Below are positions 1 to 8,941 of a stretch of DNA of 64,000 nt, piece by piece. Source of the DNA: an uncultured Eubacteriales bacterium (GTDB lineage: Bacteria > Bacillota > Clostridia > Lachnospirales > Lachnospiraceae); the NCBI GenBank assembly GCA_949284175.1, contig CASDVE010000008.1, positions 46,290 to 110,289 on the forward strand. Reading direction: 5' to 3'. The notes below the pieces were generated by a model, which was not told where the DNA came from, searched no databases, and saw only the letters and a program-made list of their open reading frames with translations. Numbering within the stretch: position 1 is the stretch's first letter; each line of letters opens with the position of its first letter. Both the position numbers and the translations under genes were made by a program.

Positions 1-1287
1 ACTTGCTACGGCATTACCAATGGCATAAGATGGGAAATATCCAATGCTTCCTTGTGACCAATGGACATCCTGTAAAACACCTTCTGTATCATTAGTTGGA
101 GCAACTCCTAAATACTCTTCGTATTTTTGATTCCAAAGCTCTTTTATTTCTTCCATTGTCAAATCTTCGTTCATAAACTGCTTTTCAATTTCATAACGAA
201 TCATAATATGTAAACAATATGTCAACTCATCGGCTTCTGTACGAATAAGAGATGGTTCTGCCTTATTAATCCCGATCATAAAGGTGTCAAAATCCACATC
301 TTGTAACTGCTCTTTAAACAGTTCTTTTAACTTTGGAAAGACTGGTTCCCAAAACGCCCGACTTCTTCCGATGTTATTTTCAAACAGACGGGATTGGCTT
401 TCGTGCATTCCCATAGAAGATCCGCCACCCACTGGTGAGAAGGTAAACGCATCATCAACACCCATCTCATAGAGTGCGTGACCACCTTCATGAATCGTTG
501 AAAACATAGCACTTTCCACTAGATTTTCTAAATAAGCGGTTGTAATACGAACATCCTTATTATGGAGATTGGTTGTAAATGGATGAACGCTTTCTGCAAT
601 CACTCCCTTATTAAAATCGAATCCGATATATTCTGCTAAGAAGCGATTAAACTCCCTTTGTTGTTCCACAGGATACGTGCGATATGCGTAATCTTTTTTA
701 ATCTGATCGTTCTTTTTTACAACCATCTTGACAAGTGGCACAATGGTTTCTTTTAATTGTTCAAAAAATTCATCCAGTTCCTTTGTTGTGAAACCTTCTT
801 CGTAATCGTTTAATAATTTATCATAACGGGTTGCAAACCCACCCTTTTTCTCAAGGGCGTAGTCTGCAAATTTTTTCTGAAATTCAATGATTTTATTCAA
901 GGTTGGTGCAAAGATGGAAAAATCATTTTTTTCCTTCGCCTCTTCCCATACGTGTTGTGATATGGATGTGAGTTCAGAATACTCTTGATATTCCTCAGCA
1001 GGAATGAGCTCTAAATCCTCATAGGATTTCTTTACTTCTTTTAAAACCGCTTTTTCATACGCATCCAAATCTTTTTCTTGATCTAACTGTTTTAATAGTC
1101 CTTTTACCTTATCATTGATCAAAAAGTTATAATACTCTCCTGATAAAATCCCCATGGCTTTTGCGGTATTTTCGATCGCCTCTTTTGGAGCTTGTGTCGC
1201 ATTATCCCAACCAAATAGCACGAGGGACATTTCAAGAGCCTGTACTCTATCTAACTCTTTTTTTAATTGTTCAAAAATCTGATTCAT
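1..1287 (-). CDS. Carboxypeptidase Taq-like M32 metallopeptidase (3' end cut by window)
   Basis: This is a cytosolic zinc carboxypeptidase of family M32 that trims C-terminal residues from peptides. The reading frame is open from the ATG at 1287 to base 1, giving 429 codons; M32 enzymes are about 500 residues, so the last ~70 are outside the window. The zinc motif HEGGH is at about residues 266-270, followed by the family motif HESQSR at about 299-304. The start has a good AGAGGAT ribosome binding site. It lies 14 bp downstream of an M29 aminopeptidase on the same strand, so the two probably form a peptide-degradation operon acting from opposite ends of peptides. The family call is secure; substrate preference is not visible. 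Confidence 0.93.
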   Translation of the reverse strand, partial: MNQIFEQLKKELDRVQALEMSLVLFGWDNATQAPKEAIENTAKAMGILSGEYYNFLINDKVKGLLKQLDQEKDLDAYEKAVLKEVKKSYEDLELIPAEEYQEYSELTSISQHVWEEAKEKNDFSIFAPTLNKIIEFQKKFADYALEKKGGFATRYDKLLNDYEEGFTTKELDEFFEQLKETIVPLVKMVVKKNDQIKKDYAYRTYPVEQQREFNRFLAEYIGFDFNKGVIAESVHPFTTNLHNKDVRITTAYLENLVESAMFSTIHEGGHALYEMGVDDAFTFSPVGGGSSMGMHESQSRLFENNIGRSRAFWEPVFPKLKELFKEQLQDVDFDTFMIGINKAEPSLIRTEADELTYCLHIMIRYEIEKQFMNEDLTMEEIKELWNQKYEEYLGVAPTNDTEGVLQDVHWSQGSIGYFPSYAIGNAVAS

Positions 1288-1301
1288 TGTTATCCTCTCT
1301 T

Positions 1302-2534
1302 TTACAATACAAAGTTTCCATTTTCAAATACTGGCACTTTGGTTCCGTCTTCTTTGATTCCTATAATGGATAAATCAGAAGTTCCAATCATAAAATCCAC
1401 ATGGTTCATAGAATGGTTGCCACCAGCTTCAAAAAGCTCTTCTTCTGTCATAGCATTTCCGCCTTGGATGGTTGTTGGATAACATTCTCCAAAGGCAAAA
1501 TGGCAAGAAGCATTTTCATCAAATAGTGTATTATAAAATAATATATTCATATTAGAAATTGGAGATTCATATGGAACCAAAGCCACTTCTCCTAAGTGTC
1601 TACTTCCCTCATCGGAATTTAAAAGACGCTCCAGTGCCTCATATCCTTCTTCTGCTGAAAATTCCTCTATCCTTCCATTTCTAAAAGTAAGACGGAAATT
1701 CTTAATCAAAGTTCCTTCAAAGGAAAGAGGAAGGGCACTGACAACCGTTCCTTCTCCTATGCGGTGATCTGGCATGGTGAATACTTCTTCTGTTGGCATA
1801 TTCGCCACAAATTCCACACCGTTTTCATCTTTTTCAGAACCGCCTTCCCAATGATGATTTTTAGCAAGCCCTACAATAAAATCTGTTCCAATACTATTTT
1901 TATAATGAAGTTTTGCAAACTGCATTTCATTTAATTTTTTACATTTTTCCGCTAATAAAGCGTTATGAGCATTCCATTTCTCAACCGCATCTCCTTCATC
2001 AATGCGAACCGCTAAGAAGATCGCATTCCAAAGTTTTTCCATCGCCTCTTCTTCTGATACATTAGGAAATACTTTCATCGCCCATTTTTTATTCGGCACT
2101 GCTACCACATTCCATGGAATTTCACTTGCCATCATTCGTTTATAAAATGGCTCAAAGGCTTTATCGGATGCTTTTGCATTGGCTTTTAACTTATTGCTAT
2201 CAACCCCTTTAAAAACCTCTGGATCTCCACCAGAAATACTGATAAAACAAGCACCTTCTTTGGCATATTTGTTTAAAGATTCTGCTTGCCATTCTGGCAC
2301 TGTTTCAAATACAGAAATATCCGCATAATCATAAGTTAATCGACTGATCTGCTCATCCTTAAAATGCACAATTACTTGCTTTGCTCCTGCCTCATAGCCT
2401 TCTTTTGCTATCATTCGAGCAAATTCATAACATTCTGCCGGACAGCGAAGTACAATATCTTGTCCTTTTTGCACATTCACCCCAATACGCACAACCAATC
2501 TCGCATATTGTTTTAATTTTTCTTCAAACGTCAT
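1302..2534 (-). CDS. M29 aminopeptidase (AmpS/PepS/aminopeptidase T type)
   Basis: This is a leaderless metal-dependent aminopeptidase of family M29, 410 residues, the usual length for the family. The start MTFEEKLKQYARLVVRIGVNVQ matches the conserved family opening, and the C-terminal part has the expected metal-ligand region (NHSMNHVDFMIG). It should remove N-terminal amino acids from short peptides in the cytosol. It is the first gene of a two-gene unit with the M32 carboxypeptidase, whose ATG begins 14 bp after this stop. Family assignment is from recognisable sequence pattern; the exact member (AmpS or PepS) is not distinguished. Confidence 0.9.
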   Translation of the reverse strand: MTFEEKLKQYARLVVRIGVNVQKGQDIVLRCPAECYEFARMIAKEGYEAGAKQVIVHFKDEQISRLTYDYADISVFETVPEWQAESLNKYAKEGACFISISGGDPEVFKGVDSNKLKANAKASDKAFEPFYKRMMASEIPWNVVAVPNKKWAMKVFPNVSEEEAMEKLWNAIFLAVRIDEGDAVEKWNAHNALLAEKCKKLNEMQFAKLHYKNSIGTDFIVGLAKNHHWEGGSEKDENGVEFVANMPTEEVFTMPDHRIGEGTVVSALPLSFEGTLIKNFRLTFRNGRIEEFSAEEGYEALERLLNSDEGSRHLGEVALVPYESPISNMNILFYNTLFDENASCHFAFGECYPTTIQGGNAMTEEELFEAGGNHSMNHVDFMIGTSDLSIIGIKEDGTKVPVFENGNFVL

Positions 2535-2677
2535 CCTCTTCTTTGTACAACCAAAGCATTATGCTTTGTTGTACACTCCTTTCTATGTTATACTTAAATC
2601 TAAACTTTCTCAATTTTCACTTTGTAGTTTTCCTCTTTATTATACAAAATATGTATTTAGAAAACAACCATAGCCCC

Positions 2678-2721
2678 AAGAAGGACACTGTATCTTGGCT
2701 TCTCAGCTTATTGTCCTTCTT
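2678..2721. terminator. Inverted repeat at the 3' end of the EAL gene (possible terminator)
   Basis: A perfect 10-bp inverted repeat (AAGAAGGACA at 2678-2687 and its complement at 2712-2721) overlaps the stop codon of the gene at 2708. On the minus strand it is not followed by a clear T run, so function as an intrinsic terminator is weakly supported. Confidence 0.35.
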
Positions 2722-4948
2722 TCTTCATTTGTTCTCTTAACAATTTTTCAAATTCTTTGGCTGGCATCGGTTTTGCAAAATAATATCCTTGAATATTGGA
2801 ACATTCATTTTCTTTTAAAAACTGATATTGTTCTTCTGTTTCCACACCTTCTGCCGTAATTTCCATGCCAAGTGATTTTGCTAGCTGAATGGTATAGACA
2901 ATCAGTTTTTCCCCTCTCTCACTTCCAATAGCATCCACAAAGCTCTTATCCAGCTTTAAGGTGTCAAATTTTATTTCTTCTAATGACATCAAAGAAGAAT
3001 ACCCTGTTCCAAAATCGTCCAATAAAATTTTATGTCCATTATTTTTCAATTCTTGAATGAGCGGGAAAATTTCTTTATTCTCTTTTGCTGCACTCTCTGT
3101 TACTTCTAATTGTATGTACTCACTGCTGATTCCAACTTCACTTAATGTCTTTCCATATTGTTGTAAAAATGTCCCTTGAAAAAGATGGGCTCTTGAAATA
3201 TTTACTGAAACCGGAACGATGGAAATGCCCTCATCAAGCCATTCTTTTTGTTGTTTACAAACCATTTCAAAAATTAAGTCATCCAGCGGTGTAATCAATC
3301 CATTTTGCTCAAATAATGGAATGAATTTTCCTGGCAAAATCATCTCACCATCTTCTTTAATCCAGCGTACCAACGCTTCTGCCCCAATCAATGTTTTACC
3401 ATCAATATCATATTTTGGTTGATACCAAGGCTGAAATTCTCGATGTTCTATTCCATAGAAAAATCTATCTTCTAGCATTTTATTTTCCAGCATCTTATCA
3501 CGTATCTCTTCATTATAAATGGCATAATGCTCATCTTTTCTTCCCTTAACCACACGACGAGCCATACCAGCATAATTATACATATTATCCAAAGATGCCA
3601 CATTATTTCCTTTTGGTATGAGATAAAGACCTAACGATGGATTGGTTTCTTTCATATATTTATCAACGGATAAATTCTCAATTTTCTTTTGAATCCTTTG
3701 AATCCGTCTTTCTAGTTCATCCTGATTTTCATAGGATAACAGCATTAAAAATTGATCTGCAACGGAGTGTCCGGACACTTCGCCAGAGCGTAATTCTTTC
3801 TTAATTACATCCCACATTTTTTTGATCAGTTCATTTCCCTTTTCAAATCCAAACAATTCATTGATGAGTTTGAATTTATCAAGATCCAATGACACTAACG
3901 CCAAATTTTTCTTTTTTTCTTCCAGTAACTCTTGTGCAACCTTTGAAAATTTTGCATAATTATTTCCCCCTGTAATCGGATCAATATAAGCCAACTCAAA
4001 AACCTCTTTATTTTGTCTTTTATTTGTCAAAATAAAACCAGCACTTCCTGCCAAAGCGATCAGAATTGTGCTAACACAAATTACATTTGTTTTCCACACA
4101 ATTGGTGTGACCCTTTCTTTTAACACACGAGATGGAACAATGGTAAGCAAATACCAGTCCACCGTTTTTGATGGAACATAATAAAGATATTTTTGCTCCT
4201 CATAATTATATCGAATATATCCCGATTTTCCTTCGCTGACATCCTTTTTCATTTTTGCAATGGCTTCTTCATTATTTTCCCCATTTTCCGTCATGGCATC
4301 AAAAACATTTTCACTTCCATAAATTTTTGCTTTTTCAGTATCTACAACAACTTCTCCGTCCCTTTTCATGATATAACTATACCCATTCCCTTCAAAGGAA
4401 GTGATTTCAAGTAACGTTCGAAACTGCGTTATATCATAGGTTGCAAACACAATCCCCTTTATCTTCTGATCCGTTGCTCCTATAATGGGAACCGTATACA
4501 TATTCACATCTTCTTCTCCAAAGATTTTTTTTATTCTTCCAGAAATATGTCTTTTCCCTTGAATTCCCTCTTTAAAAGCATCTTGTTTTGAGAGATTTAA
4601 CTTTTCCCCTTCTGTTGTATAAGCAATGCCATCTAAAAAAATCACTCCCATGTCGTTAAATTCATATATATTCCGAAACTCACCTAATAAATCTCCAACT
4701 TGAGAAGGTTTTATTGTTTCTAATTTACCAAGCCACTCCGCTACACCTTCAATCAAAGAAAATTTATTTTCCAATTCGCTTTCCAAAGTCATCTCATTTT
4801 GATCGCCCACATCTTTTAATGACTGCATTAATTGTTTTTCTAACTCTTTGGATATTTTAGATGAATATATCATCATGCCTACAACAACCGCCAAGCAAAA
4901 TAGTCCTCCAAGCAATAACGTTTGCTCTATACTCTTCCGTCTTATCAT
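2708..4948 (-). CDS. Membrane sensor with Cache, degenerate GGDEF and intact EAL domains (c-di-GMP phosphodiesterase)
   Basis: A 746-residue signalling protein. One membrane segment is near residues 10-30, then comes an extracytoplasmic Cache-like sensor domain (about 35-280), a second membrane segment (about 285-307), GGDEF (about 315-480) and EAL (about 490-740). The GGDEF active-site loop reads VADQF, so cyclase activity is unlikely and this domain may only bind GTP. The EAL domain keeps the hallmark residues: EALVRW, the Asn of VNISRA, DDFGTGYSS, the Lys of LKLDKSF and the Glu of TAEGVE. It should therefore hydrolyse c-di-GMP in response to an external ligand. It stands alone, and no neighbouring target is evident. 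Confidence 0.92.
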   Translation of the reverse strand: MIRRKSIEQTLLLGGLFCLAVVVGMMIYSSKISKELEKQLMQSLKDVGDQNEMTLESELENKFSLIEGVAEWLGKLETIKPSQVGDLLGEFRNIYEFNDMGVIFLDGIAYTTEGEKLNLSKQDAFKEGIQGKRHISGRIKKIFGEEDVNMYTVPIIGATDQKIKGIVFATYDITQFRTLLEITSFEGNGYSYIMKRDGEVVVDTEKAKIYGSENVFDAMTENGENNEEAIAKMKKDVSEGKSGYIRYNYEEQKYLYYVPSKTVDWYLLTIVPSRVLKERVTPIVWKTNVICVSTILIALAGSAGFILTNKRQNKEVFELAYIDPITGGNNYAKFSKVAQELLEEKKKNLALVSLDLDKFKLINELFGFEKGNELIKKMWDVIKKELRSGEVSGHSVADQFLMLLSYENQDELERRIQRIQKKIENLSVDKYMKETNPSLGLYLIPKGNNVASLDNMYNYAGMARRVVKGRKDEHYAIYNEEIRDKMLENKMLEDRFFYGIEHREFQPWYQPKYDIDGKTLIGAEALVRWIKEDGEMILPGKFIPLFEQNGLITPLDDLIFEMVCKQQKEWLDEGISIVPVSVNISRAHLFQGTFLQQYGKTLSEVGISSEYIQLEVTESAAKENKEIFPLIQELKNNGHKILLDDFGTGYSSLMSLEEIKFDTLKLDKSFVDAIGSERGEKLIVYTIQLAKSLGMEITAEGVETEEQYQFLKENECSNIQGYYFAKPMPAKEFEKLLREQMKKEGQ

Positions 4949-5123
4949 TGTTCCCTATCCTTTTTATCCTCATTGATTTCAACTTCGTATGATAAATATT
5001 TCAATAATATTAAGTTTCCTCTTTTCCCCATTCTCTTTCCTACTTCTCTTATCCTCCCTCCTTTTCTTCTTTTATCATACAAAAAATCTTACTTTTTTGG
5101 AAGACCTTATGATAGCAAAATTG

Positions 5124-5152
5124 TTGACACCAAAAGAATATAATAATATAAT
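5124..5152 (+). promoter_or_regulatory. Sigma-A promoter of the lipoprotein gene
   Basis: TTGACA (5124-5129), a 17-bp spacer and TATAAT (5147-5152) form a fully consensus promoter about 48 bp upstream of the lipoprotein ATG. Confidence 0.8.
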
Positions 5153-5199
5153 AAATTAAGCATATTTTATGTATTATATAACAAAAGAAGGATAATTTA

Positions 5200-5820
5200 A
5201 TGAAGAAATTAAAGAAAATTACATCCATACTCTTAAGCATGATGATGGTATTGGCAATGCTTGCAGGATGCGGAGCTCCTAAAGTGACTCCAGATGAAAG
5301 TGCCACTATTTTACTTGACATTATATTAAAAGGGGATAATTCAAAGATGGATTCCGTTCAGATGACACAAGCAGAATTTGATGAATTAAGAACGACCATT
5401 GAAGATTCCATGATCAGTCAATTTGATTCAAGTGGAATATCCATTAAAGATGAAACAAAGCAAAATCTTTCAAATGGAATCCTAGAAGCATTTAAAAAAG
5501 TAGAATATGAAGTAAGTACAACAAAAGAAGACAAAAAACAATCTGAAGTAGAAATCAGCATCAAAGGAATTGATATGGAACAACTAATACAAGACCTACA
5601 AGCAGATGCACAAAAATATGCTTCTGAAAATCCATCCCTAACACAAGAAGAATTACTCGATTATATTTTTAATAAAGAAGCAGAACTCCTTTCCAATGCT
5701 TCTTTAAAAGAAACACCGGAAACAATGACGATGACTCTAACCAACGAAGATAACTTTTGGATTCCAACCGAAGATGATATGGCTAATATAACCTTATTAG
5801 CTATGGGCGGAACTTTATAA
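5200..5820 (+). CDS. Secreted lipoprotein of unknown function
   Basis: A 206-residue exported lipoprotein. It has a lysine-rich start, a hydrophobic stretch and a lipobox LAGC with the lipidated Cys at about residue 25. The mature part is acidic, Lys/Glu-rich and predicted largely helical, resembling clostridial DUF5105-type lipoproteins, though I cannot confirm that family by eye. It is a single-gene unit with its own consensus promoter and a strong terminator just after the stop. No enzymatic motif was seen; a cell-surface binding or envelope role is inference only. Confidence 0.85.
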   Translation: MKKLKKITSILLSMMMVLAMLAGCGAPKVTPDESATILLDIILKGDNSKMDSVQMTQAEFDELRTTIEDSMISQFDSSGISIKDETKQNLSNGILEAFKKVEYEVSTTKEDKKQSEVEISIKGIDMEQLIQDLQADAQKYASENPSLTQEELLDYIFNKEAELLSNASLKETPETMTMTLTNEDNFWIPTEDDMANITLLAMGGTL

Positions 5821-5823
5821 AAA

Positions 5824-5855
5824 ATAAAGGGGAGAATTTCTCCCCTTTATTTTTT
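5824..5855. terminator. Bidirectional intrinsic terminator
   Basis: A 10-bp stem AAAGGGGAGA / TCTCCCCTTT with a two-base loop region, followed by a T run on the plus strand and preceded by A's that give a T run on the minus strand. It serves the lipoprotein gene (plus) and the convergent YbaK-like gene (minus), whose stop codon is in the T run. Confidence 0.85.
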
Positions 5856-6318
5856 ACCATCCTTTACACACATCAACCCATTCTTTATAATTGGAATACT
5901 GTTCTAATTCTTGTAAATTTAACTCAATCATACTGTTATGACTTCCCGCTGCTGGAAATACGGTTTCAAACCGCTTTAACGATTCATCCAAATATACCAA
6001 AACCCCATCTTTAATTCCAAATGGACATACTCCGCCAACGGCGTGTCCGATCTTTTCCAAAACTTCATCTGGACTTAACATCTTTGCCTTTGCATGAAAT
6101 TTTGCTTTATACTTTGCATTATCGATCTTCGTATCCCCTGCTGTCACAATAAGAATTGGCTTTTCTTCCACTTGAAAAGAAAGTGTTTTTGCAATTCTCT
6201 CTGGCTCACATCCAATGGCTTGGGCTGCCAATTCTACCGTTGCACTGGATGTTTCTAGTTCAATAATTCGCTCTTCCATTTCATATAGTTTAAAATATTC
6301 TCTCACCTGTTCAATCAT
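5854..6318 (-). CDS. YbaK/ProX-type aminoacyl-tRNA deacylase
   Basis: A 154-residue protein of the YbaK/ProX (tRNA-editing) superfamily, which hydrolyses mischarged tRNAs such as Cys-tRNA(Pro) in trans. The conserved core is visible: AKTLSF near residue 43, the catalytic-lysine region DTKIDN near residue 63, and the GGVCPFG loop near residue 95. Length is normal. It follows the 59-codon DUF6472 gene with an 8-bp gap and its own AGGAG site, so the two are probably cotranscribed. The exact tRNA specificity cannot be read from sequence. Confidence 0.9.
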   Translation of the reverse strand: MIEQVREYFKLYEMEERIIELETSSATVELAAQAIGCEPERIAKTLSFQVEEKPILIVTAGDTKIDNAKYKAKFHAKAKMLSPDEVLEKIGHAVGGVCPFGIKDGVLVYLDESLKRFETVFPAAGSHNSMIELNLQELEQYSNYKEWVDVCKGW

Positions 6319-6326
6319 AATAACTC

Positions 6327-6506
6327 CTACATCTGCTTTCTTACAATTCGATACTCGTCATTGTTTTGATAATATGGACAATGATAGAAACTATCGGACA
6401 AAAATCTTGCCATTTCATCTTCATCCAAGTTCACTTGACACTCATAGCACTCATATTCTTCATCGTATACATAATTTCCACAAAGTTCACAACTTGTCTT
6501 TGCCAT
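6327..6506 (-). CDS. Small DUF6472-type protein with CxxC motifs
   Basis: A 59-residue ORF starting at the ATG at 6506 and ending at the TAG at 6327-6329. It has two cysteine pairs, CELC (residues 6-9) and CYEC (20-23), another Cys at residue 43, a strongly acidic middle (NLDEDEMARF) and a basic end. The pattern of Cys pair, DEDEMARFL and SFYHCPYY matches small clostridial proteins annotated as DUF6472, with a likely metal-binding knuckle. It lies 8 bp upstream of the YbaK-like gene on the same strand, so the pair is probably an operon. The function of the family is unknown. Confidence 0.8.
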   Translation of the reverse strand: MAKTSCELCGNYVYDEEYECYECQVNLDEDEMARFLSDSFYHCPYYQNNDEYRIVRKQM

Positions 6507-6564
6507 GATTTATATCACCTTCTTTCTATTCTTTATACCATCTTTCCATGATAAGACTCTGTCC

Positions 6565-7218
6565 TCAATGTTTCATGCTCTTTCGATATAAGATATAAGA
6601 ATACACATATGGAGCAAACACCATAAAAATAATGATATAAGCAATGGCAAAATTCACGAATACTGGAAAGAATGGCGTGAGTAAAAATAAAATTCCACCT
6701 ATGATATATAAGTAGCCAGCCATATGATGTGTCCGATTCCAATTGTCCTCATCACAAAGTGTCCAAGGGATTCTAATTCCTATTGTATAATTCTGTTTGC
6801 ATTTTGGCATATAATTTCCGATTATAATAAACAAAACTCCAACAAGAATTGAAACAATGCTACCAACGGATATATCCTTACCTAATGCAATTAAAATCGT
6901 AATTGGGTTCAGTAATAAAGACATAATCGGCACAAGAAATTTTAAAATTAATTTCACTTTATCAGAAGTATTCCTTCTTTTTGGATCTGCTTCTGTACTT
7001 ATATTCACAATGATATTGATAAACGCTAAAAACAAGGGAAGTCCAAACACAGCAAACTCTTTGGAAGCATATCCATTTGCCTCTCCTTCCATATTCCAAT
7101 GCACCGCTACTTCCTCTGGCAACCGATCGTATACAGTAAGAGAAAATACGATTGGTAGCAAGCATAAAATAGTTGTAATAACAAGTATTTTCCTATCACG
7201 CTTCATTTTTTTTGTCAT
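6565..7218 (-). CDS. sdpI: SdpI-family membrane protein with DUF1648
   Basis: A 217-residue integral membrane protein. An N-terminal DUF1648 segment contains the typical phrase VAVHWNMEGEANGYASK, and the C-terminal part matches SdpI/YhfL. There are about six membrane helices. In Bacillus subtilis, SdpI gives immunity to the SdpC peptide toxin and sequesters SdpR at the membrane. I chose the ATG at 7218 because GGAGGGAATTATC precedes it; a longer frame to 7314 would run deep into the upstream gene. It overlaps the SdpR-like repressor by 23 bp, implying translational coupling. No sdpC-like toxin gene is in the window, so immunity to a foreign toxin or general envelope-stress sensing is inference. 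Confidence 0.88.
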   Translation of the reverse strand: MTKKMKRDRKILVITTILCLLPIVFSLTVYDRLPEEVAVHWNMEGEANGYASKEFAVFGLPLFLAFINIIVNISTEADPKRRNTSDKVKLILKFLVPIMSLLLNPITILIALGKDISVGSIVSILVGVLFIIIGNYMPKCKQNYTIGIRIPWTLCDEDNWNRTHHMAGYLYIIGGILFLLTPFFPVFVNFAIAYIIIFMVFAPYVYSYILYRKSMKH

Positions 7219-7492
7219 GATAATTCCCTCCAAACTGTGAAAACCAAAGCATGATCTCCTCAAAAACAGAAACATTAATTTCATAATAAATAAAATTCTT
7301 ATATTTTGTTTCAAAAATCAAATCTGCTTTTTTCAACTGTGATAAATGATAAGAAATGGTGGCATTTGTCATATCAAATTGATCTGCAATCTCTCCTGCT
7401 GACATTCTCTTTCCTTTCAACATAACAAGAATTTCTCGTCGAACCGGATCGGCTAATGCTTTAAATGTTTCTGGAAACCCCATGCTCTTCAC
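7196..7492 (-). CDS. sdpR: ArsR/SdpR-family autorepressor
   Basis: A 98-residue winged-helix repressor of the SdpR branch of ArsR. The recognition region is ADQFDMTNATISYHLSQL, close to the B. subtilis SdpR pattern, and there are no metal-binding cysteines. It is the first gene of a two-gene operon with SdpI. Two long palindromes carrying CTATTTAG half-sites flank its promoter, which fits autorepression relieved when SdpI captures the repressor. Confidence 0.9.
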   Translation of the reverse strand: MKSMGFPETFKALADPVRREILVMLKGKRMSAGEIADQFDMTNATISYHLSQLKKADLIFETKYKNFIYYEINVSVFEEIMLWFSQFGGNYHDKKNEA

Positions 7493-7501
7493 CTCTTTCT
7501 T

Positions 7502-7588
7502 CTATTTAGAAATATTTCTAAATAGATTGTAAGTCAAGGGAAATAAAAAGTCAATAACTATTTAGATAAATTTCTAAATAGTTATTGA
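7502..7588 (-). promoter_or_regulatory. SdpR operon promoter with two palindromic operators
   Basis: On the minus strand TTGACT (7549-7554), a 17-bp spacer and TACAAT (7526-7531) form the promoter. A perfect 24-bp palindrome built on CTATTTAGAAA (7502-7525) lies directly downstream of the -10. A second inverted repeat with 15-bp arms (7551-7588) overlaps the -35. Both contain the CTATTTAG...CTAAATAG half-sites, so the repressor can bracket the promoter. Confidence 0.85.
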
Positions 7589-7619
7589 CTCATTGTTTCT
7601 AGTTCGTTCACAGAGGATT

Positions 7620-8378
7620 TTATGCAATTGGTGTCATAAGAATCCTTCCTGTTCCACGATAAACATTCACAAGTCCTTCTCCAGACACAGCCGAACCCAA
7701 AAGACTTTTTGTAGATTTTTCAACGGTAAATTTTAAAGAACCACTCCATGCAATGGCAAAATTTCCATCAATTTTTACCACATCATCGTTTAATACAATT
7801 TCTATCAACTCTTCTCTAGGAACAGAACTTTCAATGACTGCGATTCCGCGACCTTTTAAAGCTAAATTAAATAATCCTTCATTGCCTAACACCGTACTGG
7901 AAAGATTACTTCTTGCTACAACAGTCTGATCAACCGTATCTTCACAAGCTAAGAATAATCCATCATCAAGAACCATTCCCCCTTGCCAATCTTCCACATT
8001 TTCTAACAAAATATGCTTATAAGTTGGTTCAAGCATCACATATCCTGTTCCAAAATATTTTGGTTTTACCGCAGATTCTTTTGTAACAGAACCTTTTAAC
8101 GCCTTGCCAAAGAAATCTCCTACTCCCTTAATATCGCTTTTTGCATCCACACTTCCTGCTGTCCACTGCATAGCACCAGCACTCACTACAATTCCACTGT
8201 TATCAAGGTCGACAAAGACTTGACGTTTCCGAATATTCATTTCAGAACAATAATATGCGTTCACCGCAGATGCCGGATTCACACTCAAATCTTTTACATA
8301 TTCAATTACTTTAATTCCTCTTTTTTCTTCCACAACTCTTAAGTTAGGATTATCAATTAAATTTTGAATCGTAATCAT
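7620..8378 (-). CDS. AIM24 / TIGR00266 family protein
   Basis: A 252-residue soluble beta-rich protein of the AIM24 (DUF124) family, related to the mitochondrial AIM24 and to YhfD-like bacterial proteins. Glycine-rich strand motifs such as SGIVVSAGAMQW and GEGLVNVYRGTGRIL are characteristic. The start chosen is the ATG at 8378 with a strong GGAAAGGGTGG site; the open frame continues to 8477 but lacks a good site there. Biochemical function is unknown, with membrane or scaffold roles proposed for homologues. It appears monocistronic and is transcribed away from the divergent PadR gene. Confidence 0.85.
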   Translation of the reverse strand: MITIQNLIDNPNLRVVEEKRGIKVIEYVKDLSVNPASAVNAYYCSEMNIRKRQVFVDLDNSGIVVSAGAMQWTAGSVDAKSDIKGVGDFFGKALKGSVTKESAVKPKYFGTGYVMLEPTYKHILLENVEDWQGGMVLDDGLFLACEDTVDQTVVARSNLSSTVLGNEGLFNLALKGRGIAVIESSVPREELIEIVLNDDVVKIDGNFAIAWSGSLKFTVEKSTKSLLGSAVSGEGLVNVYRGTGRILMTPIA

Positions 8379-8496
8379 AGTTCCACCCTTTCCTTTCCCA
8401 TAATGAATCTGCTGTACTCCTAGCCACTTTTGACTATTCTGATTATACCATTGGAACTTCCTAAGGTAAACATTCAATGAATACCAAAAAATATCA

Positions 8497-8555
8497 TTGA
8501 CAAATTAGAAAAAAATATATACTATGTTATGTATAGTATACAATACATAGTATGT
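8497..8555 (+). promoter_or_regulatory. PadR promoter with nested inverted-repeat operator
   Basis: TTGACA (8497-8502), a 17-bp spacer and TACTAT (8520-8525). The -10 region runs into nested inverted repeats, ATACTATG...CATAGTAT outside and TATGTAT...ATACATA inside. This is typical of a PadR autoregulatory site. Confidence 0.75.
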
Positions 8556-8592
8556 GACACTCCATACTATAAGCACAAAATAGGAGGTTTTT

Positions 8593-8916
8593 ATGGATAC
8601 ACAGAGAAAGAAAGGGATTCTTGATATTTGTGTGCTATCGGTACTTCATAACACCCCTTCCTATGGCTATCAGATTATTAAAGAAGTATCCAACTGTATT
8701 GAAATATCCGAGTCCACGTTATACCCGATCTTAAAACGATTAGAAAAATCCGACTGTTTAACAACTTATAAGCAAGAATATAACGGACGGATCAGAAAAT
8801 ATTATGAGATTACACAAACGGGGGAAGAAAAAATACAAGCGTTTTTATCAGAATGGGAGGAAATTAAACAGATTTATGGGTTCGTAGAACAAAAAATACA
8901 AGAAAAAAAGAGCTAA
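8593..8916 (+). CDS. PadR-family transcriptional regulator
   Basis: A 107-residue PadR-type winged helix with the signature SYGYQIIKE near residue 22 and STLYPILKRLE near residue 40, plus a short C-terminal helix for dimerisation. It has a GGAGG site ahead of ATG 8593. Its promoter carries a palindromic site, so autorepression is likely. The downstream gene (25 bp away) encodes a HAAS-DUF4097 protein. The HAAS domain (DUF1700) is a known partner of PadR regulators and probably modulates it. Confidence 0.92.
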   Translation: MDTQRKKGILDICVLSVLHNTPSYGYQIIKEVSNCIEISESTLYPILKRLEKSDCLTTYKQEYNGRIRKYYEITQTGEEKIQAFLSEWEEIKQIYGFVEQKIQEKKS

Positions 8917-8941
8917 TTGTTAGCTAGAAAGAGAGGTTTTT

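Noticed and set aside
5049..5321. 90-codon minus-strand ORF antisense to the lipoprotein start
   Set aside because: It covers a consensus promoter and a signal-peptide coding region on the other strand; no ribosome site supports it.
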